64,000 nucleotides of DNA, from NCBI GenBank assembly GCA_036365515.1, contig CM070873.1:219922376-219986375 (forward strand). Direction: 5' to 3'. This DNA is from Torymus aiolomorphi. Its lineage: Eukaryota; Arthropoda; Insecta; Hymenoptera; Torymidae. This document shows positions 1-9,819 of the stretch, one piece after another (the first letter of the stretch is position 1; each line of letters begins with the position of its first letter). The notes beneath the pieces are model-generated. The model worked only from the letters and a program-made list of their open reading frames with translations. It did not search any database and was not told where the DNA came from. The position numbers and the translations under genes were made by a program.

Positions 1-585
1 GTTAATCATAAAACGTTTGTGTAGAAAAGAGATAGAATCCTTCAATTATCAAATTTTATATAGCAAACGAAAAATAATCATTAAAACTGAACCAAATGAA
101 ATTTTGTTATTAAATTCTTTTGTTCATCGATACGTTAAAAGTGTAAACAACTAAAAGACAAAGTTAAAAATACACCTAACGAAATGTTTTATCTGTTCTA
201 TAGATATCATAAAAGTTTTTGTAAACATAAGATATCAGTTTAATTTCCATGTCTATACTGGACGGACGTGATTCACAATCAGAGTTAAATAATTTTTTCA
301 ATATTTTTAAATTTAAATTCATAAAATAATTTATTCTTAATTTCTGTTTGATTGAGAAGGTAAGAAATTTCATTTCTAATGTATATTCTTCATTCCATTT
401 ACACAAACTATTCACGAAAGTAATTAAAGCAATAGATAAAGTAAAATATTTCATAGTGTATTGTAAATCTCTTACAGATATTCTTATTAATAGTTTTTTA
501 TATTAGTGGTCGCAAAATTAGTTCATTTTCATTATTTTTTATAATTATTTTTCATTTGTGACAAGATATACATTTTGAAGTACAA
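1..585. other. AT-rich intergenic DNA, no feature seen
   Basis: The stretch is strongly AT-rich. The only open frame of note, on the minus strand, is low-complexity and lysine/asparagine/leucine-rich, as expected by chance in AT-rich DNA. I see no gene, RNA or repeat boundary before the transposon end at 586. Confidence 0.5.
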
Positions 586-1400
586 CCCTGGTGAAAAAAA
601 TTTTTGTGTAAAAATGTGCAAAAATGTTTAAAAGTGTTTAAAAAAAGTTTAAAAAGATGTAAATCTGTGTAATTTTGTTTATTTCTGTTCTATTTCGTCA
701 CACATTTTTACACGTTTTTAAACATTTTTACACAGAAATAAACCTTTTTAAACGTTTTTAAATAAATGTAAATAGATATGTTTCTCTAATTTTGTAAAAT
801 AAAAACTTTTAAACAATTTTACACATTTATAAACAAAAATAAACATTTATAAACAAAAATATACATTTTTAAATATTTTTAAACATTTTTAAGTATTTTT
901 AAACATTTTTAAACAGAAATAAACTTTTCTAAACATTTTTAAATAAAAATAAACTTTTTTGAACATTTATTAACATTTTTGCACTTTCACCGTAATTCTT
1001 GTAAATTTTCTTATTATAAGAAAATTTATAAAAAGTTTGGTGAAAGTGCAAAAATGTTAATAAATGTTTGAAAAGGTTTATTTTTGGATAAAAATGTTTA
1101 TTTTTGTTCAAAAATGTTTATTTTTGTTCAAAAATGTTTATTTTTGTTTAAAAATGATAAAAAAAAATTTTTTTGGAACACAGTAACAAAAATAAATATT
1201 TTTACACATTTTTAAACATTTTTAAACTTTTAAACTTTTTTTGGGACTCTAATTCAGACTCCTAATGGAAATATTTATTTCTGTTTAAAAATGTTTATTT
1301 TTGTGTAAATTTGTGTAAAAAAACTGTGCCGAAATACAACATTTTTACACACTTATAAACATTTCTGAACATTTTTACACAAAAATTATTTCCACCAGGG
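586..1400. mobile_element. Foldback/MITE with CCCTGGTG ends
   Basis: Both ends carry the same inverted sequence: CCCTGGTG, an A-rich spacer, then TTTTTGTGTAAAAATG, with CACCAGGG closing at 1400. The interior is built from many variants of a roughly 12-bp word (AAAAATGTTTAT and its complement) whose orientation flips several times. No protein is encoded. The first 13 bases match the ends of the elements at 22301 and 26348, but the interior differs, so this is probably a distinct subfamily. The target duplication is not clear: flanks are ACAA on the left and AAAT on the right. Confidence 0.8.
963..1067. repeat. Central perfect hairpin of the foldback element
   Basis: Bases 963-991 and 1039-1067 are exact reverse complements (29 nt each, containing TTTTTGCACTTTCACC and its complement). 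The loop holds a second smaller AT palindrome around TTCTTATTATAAGAA. This marks the symmetry centre of the 586-1400 element. Confidence 0.85.
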
Positions 1401-2343
1401 AAATTAGAGAATCATTTTTTTAAACCATGTATTTACAAAATAATTGTGAATTTTTTAATTTAATTTTATTCTTTATATATTCGCCAAATAAACGTGTAAA
1501 TTTATTTTGCATTGACGAGTTAAGTTTTTTAAATGGTTGTTTTTTAAATGACTTGGTATTATGATCAACACGGCAGTGTAGTGCATATATACTTTTAGGA
1601 TTAGAAATTCTTTATTTATATATAATGTATACGTTTTTATTATGTAATGTTAAATATTTTTTTAGTATTCACGATGAGAGTCAATCCTTTAAACGTAATC
1701 AATTTATTGCTGGCATACTTTCAAACATTGGAATTACCGATTAATAGCCCAACTACTTATCAAGAAAATCAGTTAGCGGAAAACATAAAAAATATTTTAT
1801 TAGACTCGATGAACGAATTTCACGACATAGAAATAATTTCAGAAGAATCGTTAGATTTCCAGGAGGAATACAAAGATCCTGATGCACAAATTATCGAGGA
1901 AGAAATAATGCATCATTTTCCTCCTCCTGTAGAATTTCCAACAAATCAGTGTAAAGAAGATAAAGAAGATTTATCTTTTGATTATAAAGAAAGAGCAGTG
2001 AGTTATTGGAGAAGTGGGAAAAAAAATTTGAGTCTTGAAAGTGTGAAAAGTAAATACAAAAAGGTATCTTCTATCAGTCAGCTTCGGCGTTGGGCTCACA
2101 TAGTCAACCAAGGTGGTACATACAGAGAAAAAATTTCTCGAATTTGCGATTATGTATTACAAAACTTTAAATCTGCTATTGACGCTGGTCTTATCGTGCA
2201 TGATGAAGATTTGCGTCGCTGGGCATTACATGCAAAGAAGGTTCTAGAATTTGATGATTTTAGATTTAAAGCTTCAAAACACTGGTTATCAAAATTTAAA
2301 ATCGCTCACAGAATTGTATCTAGAAAAATCAATAAATATGTTA

Positions 2344-3096
2344 TGTGTTTGTCCTTGTAGTTTCTTTTTTAAATATTGATAATTAATGAAATAATACTAT
2401 AGGGTAATAATGATATTAATTAAATTCAATACAACCAATATGTCCATGAGATTTTATTAAACAGATGCATGGTAAACTCGCAAGCCTATATTCGCGATTC
2501 GAGCTTTCATGGCAGTCACTCTTACGTTATATAACAAATATTTACACACATTCAATCTAGTTTCCTCGCGCGCTAATCCGCATCGGAATTTATCACAACT
2601 ACATAATTAAAGAAAAAAAAACCTAATACCGCATTCTCGTCTCCTTGAATTTTTAGTATTCATGTATTTAGAGTTACTAAACCGCGGAAATTCGACAACA
2701 ATTACTCCCGCCTTCACCACGAAAGTACAAGAGAAACAAGAAAACTATCGCCCAAAACATTCGGAGTACTTAACGTATAATTTACGCCGATCGCAGTACG
2801 TTGACTCTCCCCCTTGGGACCTCTCGGATGCACCTCGTCAGCAACCTTAGAATTCGTTATCCTGGTTTCCAAATATATTTCTTCTGTTTACGTGTACCGG
2901 ACTTGGTGACTTGGTGCTGGTCTCAAGCTTGTTGCTCGCTGGATGGTCCCAAGTGGAAAGAGAGCGATTGTTCTCTTCTACTGTGCGCTATACCTCGCAA
3001 TCGCTTATCGCTCGCGATCATTGCGCCCTTGCGCAGATTAATCTTCTGGCCGTGCGCGGGACGCGATCACGCGCGAAATATAAAGTGCTCGTTACA
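2344..3096. mobile_element. Probable solo LTR inside the transposase
   Basis: A 753-bp block starts TGTGTTTG and ends GTTACA (TG...CA ends), and is flanked by the direct repeat GTTA (2340-2343 and 3097-3100). Removing block plus one GTTA rejoins the transposase at a valine-threonine junction, with only a one-base slip in the following A run. The interior is GC-richer than its surroundings and has no convincing gene. A 4-bp duplication with TG/CA ends suits a solo LTR of an insect Ty3-type retrotransposon. No primer-binding site or polypurine tract can be checked in a solo LTR, so the superfamily is inference. Confidence 0.7.
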
Positions 3097-3483
3097 GTTA
3101 CCAAAAAACTTTGGAAAGTAGTGCCGAACTAGAAGCACAAGCTCTTACATTTATTACTAATGTCAAAAAAGCTATTCAAGAAATTGGAATTCACAATACA
3201 TATAATACAGATCAAAGTGGATTCCAGTTTAGTTAGAAATGTACTCCGGGAGGACGCTTGCGGTGGAAGGCGAAAGTCAGATTCAATGTCTAGTACAATC
3301 TGTGTCATCGACGACACACAGATACACGATACAACCACTGATATCAGGTGAAGGAAAACTTTTGTCACCTGTTTTTAGTTTTAAAGGAAAAATCTGGCCA
3401 GTTTGGACCAATTTTAGAATCTCAATTGTTCAAACCTCAAAATGTATACGTAGAAGCCTCCAAATCTGGGAAACTAACTTCAA

Positions 3484-3559
3484 GTAAGTAATAATTAAAT
3501 ATAATTTAAAGATAATTGAAAGCTGATAAAAAAATATTGAGTAAATTCTTTTATTCTAG
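3484..3559 (+). other. Spliceosomal intron in the transposase gene
   Basis: The 76-bp segment begins GTAAGTAATA and ends TTTTATTCTAG. Splicing joins KSGKLTS directly to a residue followed by LFKIWLKTIFHPNVG, a continuous transposase-like sequence. Without splicing the frame stops at once. The donor, the T-rich acceptor tract and the AT-rich interior are typical of insect introns. Confidence 0.85.
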
Positions 3560-4303
3560 ATCTTTTTAAAATTTGGTTGAAGACAATTTTTCATCCAAAT
3601 GTTGGTCCTACCAATATATTGCAGCTAGATTCTTGGAGTGGTCACTGTGATCAAGTAATTGAAGAGACCATACCAGAAAATAAGATCGTTAATGTTATGA
3701 AAATTCCAACTGGAACAACAGGAAAAATCCAACCATTAGATGTATACGGATTTCGAGTGTGGAAAAACTTTGTTCGACGTTTTTCAGATAACGTTATTTT
3801 AATGGATTATGATATGAAATTACATTCAAGAAACAATATTATTAAGCTTCAGTCATTGGTTCATAACCAATTTTCGTCACCAAGATATTTAAATCTTTTT
3901 AAATATTCTTGGTTTAAAAGTGGATATCTTGAAGAAAAACCGAAAAAATTTGATAAACCGGTTAATTTTAATTTTGGAGATTCTTGTAGTTCAAAATGCG
4001 AAATTGAAGGCTGTCAAAATGTTGCAATTATACGTTGTGGCTGGTGTAAAAAGTCCCTATGTTTTAAGCATTTTTTTGATGATTATCACTACTTTTCAGA
4101 CTTTAAAAAATAAAAAATGTTAAAAAAACATTTCTTCTAAATTGTATTAAATTCCATAAAAGTTTATATTAATAAGTGTCTCGCATTCTATCAAAAAATT
4201 GTTATGAAGATAAATGAACAAAAAATAAAATGATATTTGAAGTAGATTAAATATAGTTTTTTTTATCAATTATTTTTTCAGTTTATTTTTATTAGAAACA
4301 GGA

Positions 4304-5060
4304 GTTGCAATTCCTATAATTTAATTAAAAACAAAGAAACTGGTTAACTCTATTTTCTTTCTAAACATAAATATCTGTTCAAAACCGAACTATTCTTTCA
4401 CTGCGAAAATTGATGTCAATTTTTAACTTTTTCGCCTATTAAAAATAGGGGTTGCAACTCCCAAAGATCAAAACAACCAGAATTCGTTACACTTTTTATA
4501 ATGATTATTACCTACTTGGTTTTATTAAAAAATATTGATTACAGAAAAAGATATTTAAAAAAACTGTTTTTGGGGGTGAACTTTGAGGGCGGTTTTCACC
4601 CCTTAAGTGTGTTTTTAGAATATTTTTACTATAACGATGTCTACAAAGCAGTAAAAGTTTAAATATTCGATTTTAAACTATCGTATTATCGAAAATACTA
4701 ATTTTCATTAATAGGGGTGGTTTTACCTTCTAAAAATATTTTTATTAAAAATGCAAAAAAACGTTAACTTAATTTTTTTATTTTCTTTATAAACATAAAT
4801 ATTTGGTCATGATTAAAGTATTTTTCAAATTTTTACTGCAGAAATTGACGTCAATTTTTCAATTTTTCGCCTATTAAAAATAGGGGTTGCAACCGCCAAA
4901 AGTCAAATCTATCAGAATTTGTTACACTTTTTATAAGGATTATTACCCACTTGGTTTTATTAAAAAATATTGATTACAAAAAAAGATATTTAAAAAAAGC
5001 TGTTTTTGGAGGCGAACTTTGAGGGTGGTTTTCACCCCTTAGATATGTTTTCCGCCGATA
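4304..5060. repeat. Two-copy tandem repeat, 435-bp period
   Basis: Two diverged direct copies of about 330 bp (4304-4628 and 4735-5060) share blocks in the same order: CGCCTATTAAAAATAGGGGT (4434 and 4869), GTTACACTTTTTATAA, CTTGGTTTTATTAAAAAATA and a short hairpin of GGTGAA/TTCACC type. They are separated by about 105 bp. No protein is encoded. They may be part of the 3' region of the neighbouring transposon or an independent repeat. Confidence 0.8.
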
Positions 5061-6262
5061 AAAAAAAACACGTATCTCTTATTTTTCAATGCACTACAAC
5101 ATATCCAAAAATCATCAAAATCGGTGAGTTCGGGTTAGGGTACTTTCCTTGTAAGAGACATTCAGTTTCGTCTGCTGGGTATCATGATGGATTCGGATGT
5201 CAAACTAACGTTTTGTGAACTACTATTTGAAGGTATTCTTTTCATGGCCTTCATTTATCAGTTATCGATTTTTTATTATTTAATAAAACAGAGTTAAGAT
5301 GAAGCTAGATTTCGTGCATGCAAAGATTTGTTATGGAATTTAATCAATTTCGAAGGTTTTTATATTTTGCGATAAAAAAGAAAAATATATTATTATTATT
5401 ATTATAAGGATATATTGTTAAGATCAGTGATTTAAGTAGCATTCTAGTATAGGATACCATCATACATGACAGAGACGAAATAATAAAATTAGCTGATCCT
5501 AAGTAGATTGCACAAGTATACAAGTTGGCCAGATGGGGATTCTTTGTCTTATTTACTCTTAAAGAACTTAACGTCACTTATGTGAAAAGGATAGAAGGTC
5601 GCGAACTGGTCACCCTGCAAGTATACAATGAATTTACTCAATTTGTTGTTACGGATAGACAGAGATTTCAATTCTTTTCTTGTGTTGGCCAAAAAATTAA
5701 TTGTAACTAAATAGTTGGCGGTTCAATAAAATAATTTTCTTTTGGGTTTATTTAATACCACTATAGTGAATGAATATAGTTGGATGTGTATACTTCAACT
5801 CTGAGATGAATCGGAAGTGCGATGTGTACACCGCGAGTCCTCGAATGAATCTGATTGTGTTTCTGATTCTGAATATGGAGAGGAAAAAGAAAAAATGTGA
5901 AATACTGTATTTTCATTGTATTTTCTAGGTCTTCTTTGGTCTGTCATAAATTGGTCACTGAATATAAATACACTCGGCGAATCTGTCTGTTCGTCTTTCG
6001 TATATGAGTGAAATGTCTGTATGTATTGTTGATTTTTTGTAAATTTAAAGGAACACACAGTCAAGAAGTTTGTGTTTGTCTCCCTAAGCGTTTGTTATTT
6101 TTTGTTATGTGATTTTTTGTTTTTTATAAAACGTATCTCTTTGAAATCTTGCTTTGTGTTACGGTGCGGACGCAACATTTTTTGTATGTCAATACTTATA
6201 TACTCTTAGAAAACTTGCATATACCTCTATAGGTATAATCATTTTGCGTTTCCAAATGTACA
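5061..6262. other. Unclassified DNA; short open frame at 5525-5710
   Basis: Mostly AT-rich. A 61-residue open frame on the plus strand (5525-5710, containing VKRIEGRELVTLQVYNEF) looks more protein-like than its surroundings. It is followed by AATAAAATAA at about 5726 that could serve as a polyadenylation signal. I do not recognise it; it may be a relic of a transposon protein or chance. Nothing else is supported. Confidence 0.3.
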
Positions 6263-6270
6263 CTTGATCT

Positions 6271-7081
6271 TAGGGATGCGCGAATACTCGACTCGACGTG
6301 TTTGAACAGTATCGAACTATTTTTTCGAACTCGAGTCGAATACTCGATACTTTGAACTGTTCAACATCATACGAACTACTCGTATACCATCAAACTGTTC
6401 GGATCAAATGAACTACTCGGACATGATCGAACTACTCGATTTGGTCGAACTGTTCGAACCAGATCGGACTGTTCGACCGAAATCGGACTAGTCGGTTTTG
6501 GCGAACTGTTCGAACCAGGTCGGACTATTCGATTTATGTCGAAGTATTTTTCTTTTTTATTTATTTATTTATTTATTTAACTTTAACAAAAATGAATGCG
6601 TATTTAATGAAATAATTTTAAAAATTAAAAAAATAGTATTTTGTCATTTATTAGGAAATAAATATCTCAGTTACAAGTGGAATTTTAATTCTACTGTATA
6701 GAAAACTAAATTTAATGTAAAAAAATGTGTCTATCAAGAATAATAATATAATAAAACAAATTTTACAAAGTTACAAGCCGGGATTCAAATAGCTTAATCA
6801 TATCCAACAGTTTAGTTATTTCGAACAGTTCGATTATTTCAAACTGTTCGGTTATTTCGAACTGTTCAATTATTTCGAACTGTTCAATTATTCCGAACTA
6901 TTCAATCGGACTTTGAACAGTTCGATCACTTCGGACCGTCCGATTATGTCGAACAGTTCAATCATTTCGAACTATTCGATTGAAGTTCGAGTAGTTCAGT
7001 AATGGGTCCGACTCGACTCGAGTTCGCCGAGTCGAGTATTTAGGCCGAGTAGTTCGAATTTCGAACAGTCCGACACCCCTA
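6271..7081. mobile_element. Non-autonomous hAT-type element with 8-bp TSD
   Basis: The element starts TAGGGATG and ends CACCCCTA (inverted TAGGGGTG). It is flanked on both sides by the exact direct repeat CTTGATCT (6263-6270 and 7082-7089). TAGGGRTG ends with an 8-bp duplication are the hAT signature. The two subterminal parts (6290-6540 and 6785-7080) are filled with degenerate copies of a palindromic word like TCGAACTGTTCGA, spaced about 15-25 bp. These may be transposase-binding sites. The middle (6545-6780) is plain AT-rich DNA. No transposase is encoded. Confidence 0.9.
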
Positions 7082-7360
7082 CTTGATCTACTTATTTAAC
7101 AGTAATGATCTTTATACTTAATCAATTTTACGCTCTATCACAAAAATAATTGAGACTACATTAGAAGTGACATTTGTTCCATATAAAACTAAATTATGAA
7201 AATCTGTTTTAGCGATACTGCAAAAATGACCATTTTAATAAAGAACACGCAAAAATGATTTAAAAATGGACTAAACTAAGGTACATCTTTTATTAGAAAA
7301 AAATCGTAGAATGATATTATACATAGCTTTACACAAAACTAATTATTCAAAATGTCTGTA

Positions 7361-7745
7361 TTAAGAGGGTGTGGTACTCATGTACTCTATTTTACCGGCA
7401 GAATATGGTAAATTCTATATTATTAAAATAAATATATCGAATTATGTCTTATAAAGAGATAGTTGCCCTGCGCAATGTAATAATCTACCAGCCTACGCAG
7501 TTTTGAGCTCAAATGTCAACGGCACCCTAACAAATTTTGCGAACAAAAATAACCGAAATTTCGTTCGCAAAATTTTTTAGGGTGCCGTTTATATTCCAGC
7601 TCAAAACTGCGTAGGATGGTACATTATTACGTTGCGCAGGGCAACTATCTCTTTATAAGACGTAATTCGATATATTTATTTTAATAAATAGAATTTGCCG
7701 AGTTCTGTCGGTAAAACAGAGTGCATGAGTACCACACTCCCTTAA
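7361..7745. mobile_element. TTAA-flanked long foldback element (copy 1)
   Basis: Almost the whole 385 bp is one inverted repeat. The outer ends are TTAAGAGGGTGTGGTACTCA and its complement ending CACTCCCTTAA. The arms include AGATAGTTGCCCTGCGCAA and CTACGCAGTTTTGAGCT, and meet around a core AAATTTCGTTCGCAAAATTT. TTAA at both borders suggests piggyBac-type insertion; there is no coding capacity. RNA from either strand could fold into a hairpin of about 190 bp. Confidence 0.85.
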
Positions 7746-9223
7746 GTAGTGGATTACATAATATAACACAAACTACTAAAAAAAAATGATTCAAAAAAAT
7801 TTCGAACCACTTTAAAATACTGAGAAAATTTTAAGTTATCGGGTGAGATACTTTTCTGACTTTATATGAAACGATAAAAATTTGATATATTTTTTTTTGT
7901 AATATCTTGCTTTTATTAGATTTTTCTTGTAAAATATTACTCGTATTCATAATACGATGTCCGTTTCAGACGCCGTACACAAAAGAACGCAAAGAATAAT
8001 TGATTAAAGGTAGTACGGTAAATCCTACTAATTTCCCCGGCAGCGGTGAAGAGGCGGAGAACAGCTCACGAGAAATATGAATCGGGTAGTAGGTGAAAAG
8101 AATAAGAAAACAAGGAGTGGCAGATGCTTCTTCTTTCAGCGTTCGTCCACGCCTTCGAAGGCGGATAATGGTGGGTGCGGGGAGGAAAATGGGACGTATC
8201 TAGTATATTGCGGTGAAACGAGGTGCCCTCACGACAGAGACTGGTGATGCAGATTTCCTCTCTGGCAAAGAGGTGAGAGATAATGAGAGAGACAGAATGC
8301 GAGGGAGTGAGCTAGAAAGGGGCCGGCGAGGAAGAGCGAGAAATGCTTGGAATAATCGGCCCCGTAATAACACTTGAGTTATTTAGCAGTTGCGTCGTAC
8401 TGTTCCGCGAAATAGAACGGAAATCGACGGTTGAGCCTGCGACTGCGAAAGGTTTGCGGTGTCTGTGTGTGTATGTGTGCGTGGCAGCAACCCTGCACCG
8501 AGGGATATTAAACGTCGAAGTCGCGTGCCAAGAGGCCACAAGAGAGAGCGGCAAAGAGGCTGTATGGCGCGAGGGTGTGAGAGGAGCATCTGATGATATT
8601 CCACGTACGCGAGAACTATTCTCGTTCGTATATATTTTTCTCACATGCCTCCGAGACTTTCAACCATAACACGTAGTAACATGATCCGCTTTTAATATAG
8701 CTTTTTCATTAAGAGACTATGAATGTTTCTAAATTTATTTCTCGCACTAATAGCCGAGGTTGAAAAAATTATTTTCAGCGGATTCATTAAAGATTTTATT
8801 TTTATATCTTAACAAAATGTGTTTGTATTTATTTTTGAAAATGCTAATTACACAGCCGACAATGCACATTTTAGACATAAAATGTTGTTTATTCCACATA
8901 GTCGGTTATAAGCAATAAGAGCCTATTTCAAAGAGATGCCATTTTGCAAAGAAGTTGAAAAAGGTGCTATTTTGGAAATAATTTTTGTCGGTAATTTTAA
9001 GTTAACAGTATAATTCAATCGAAATGTGAATTATATACTACAAATAACATACAGAAATTGAAAAACTATTCGAATATTGATCATTTCAATACAAGAATCT
9101 ATTATTACTAAATAAGGGTATTTGATTTCAATTAATCGTGTGTATCTAATTTATTTACTTAAATAATACTTTTTGTAAGTATGAATAGAGACATGGTTGT
9201 CTGATTCTAATGCCGGAGTAATG
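7746..9223. other. Intergenic; CpG-rich block 8040-8660
   Basis: Bases 8040-8660 are GC- and CpG-rich with GA-rich tracts and overlapping open frames on both strands, which argues against any one being a gene. No domain, splice pair or start context was convincing. The remaining sequence is AT-rich with no feature seen. Confidence 0.4.
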
Positions 9224-9819
9224 TACACGGAGAGAAAATTTTCAGTAAAAATTACAAAAAGTTCCATAATTTTTACCGAACTTCACCGTACTACGGTAAC
9301 AGACTGACATTTTTGTAAATTTTACAGAACAGTTCGGTAATTTTTTAATATGCACTGAAAAAAATGGACTCGGACTCCCCCTTTCGGGAGATCCGAATAA
9401 CAACATTTATTTATATTTTAAACATTTATTAATTATTTAAAGTTGAATTTTATTAAGGAAATAATAATTTAAGACAAGAATAAATGAAATAAAGAAATTA
9501 AAAAATTTTCGGTGGCATCGAGATTTGAACCTGGGTCCTCAGCACAGCAGTCGGGCACGCTAACCATTTACCTACAGAGACATATGTATCATCAAATTCT
9601 GGAACTTGTATATTCAGTACCGTTACTTTTATACGAAAACTTCCAAACCTTCTCTTAAAAGTTACTGAACAGTTCGGTAATTTTTACTGAAAATTCTATA
9701 AAATGTATAGAAAGTCAAGTAAATCCGCTCATTTTGGTAGTCTGTTACCACAGTACCGAAAAGTTCAGTAAAAATTGCCGAACTTTTTGTAATTTTACTG
9801 AAATTTTTCTCTCCGTGTA
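9224..9819. mobile_element. Chimeric TIR element A with internal tRNA-like module
   Basis: Inverted ends TACACGGAGAGAAAATTTTC and its counterpart ending TTCTCTCCGTGTA are bounded by TA dinucleotides. The terminal homology continues for about 100 bp per side with words such as TTACAAAAAGTTC and GTAACAGACT. A TA duplication and CACGGAGAG ends suit a Tc1/mariner-related MITE. The 596-bp element has no transposase but carries a tRNA-like stretch in its centre (9512-9581). Confidence 0.85.
9512..9581 (-). tRNA. tRNA-like module in element A (pseudogene/SINE-like)
   Basis: Read on the minus strand it has an A-box-like region (GTAGGTAAATGGTTAGCG), a degenerate anticodon arm and a B box (GGTTCAAATC), followed downstream by a T6 run that could stop Pol III. 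The acceptor ends do not pair, so it is not a functional tRNA. It resembles the module at 53846-53925. Confidence 0.55.

Larger units (their letters stand above)
1647..4113 (+). pseudogene. Broken Tc5/pogo (Tigger-like) DDE transposase
   Basis: The product would be a cut-and-paste transposase of the pogo/Tigger branch of Tc1/mariner. The N-terminal block (1647-2343) has an acidic leader, a basic helix-turn-helix around YWRSGKKNLSLESV, and a CENP-B/Tc5-type DNA-binding domain around LRRWALHAKK and HWLSKFKIAHRIVSRK. The catalytic core resumes after an inserted LTR. The first Asp is in YNTDQSGFQ (about 3200), the second in LQLDSWSGH (about 3620), the third in IQPLDVYGF (about 3735). The C-terminus has a CxxC/CxxC/H cluster (4000-4065) that looks like a zinc finger, ending in HFFDDYHYF. 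The reading frame is broken by the LTR at 2344-3096, a one-base slip in an A run near 3103, a small insertion near 3230 and another slip near 3370-3385. A short intron (3484-3559) restores perfect family-like sequence across its junction. The copy is therefore dead but fairly young. The transposon's own terminal repeats were not identified. The family call is from motif recognition, not a search. Confidence 0.88.

Noticed and set aside
2361..3096. The 2344-3096 block as a large intron of the transposase
   Set aside because: Borders fit TG...CA with a GTTA duplication better than splice sites, and the GT/AG choice nearest the borders gives a shifted frame.
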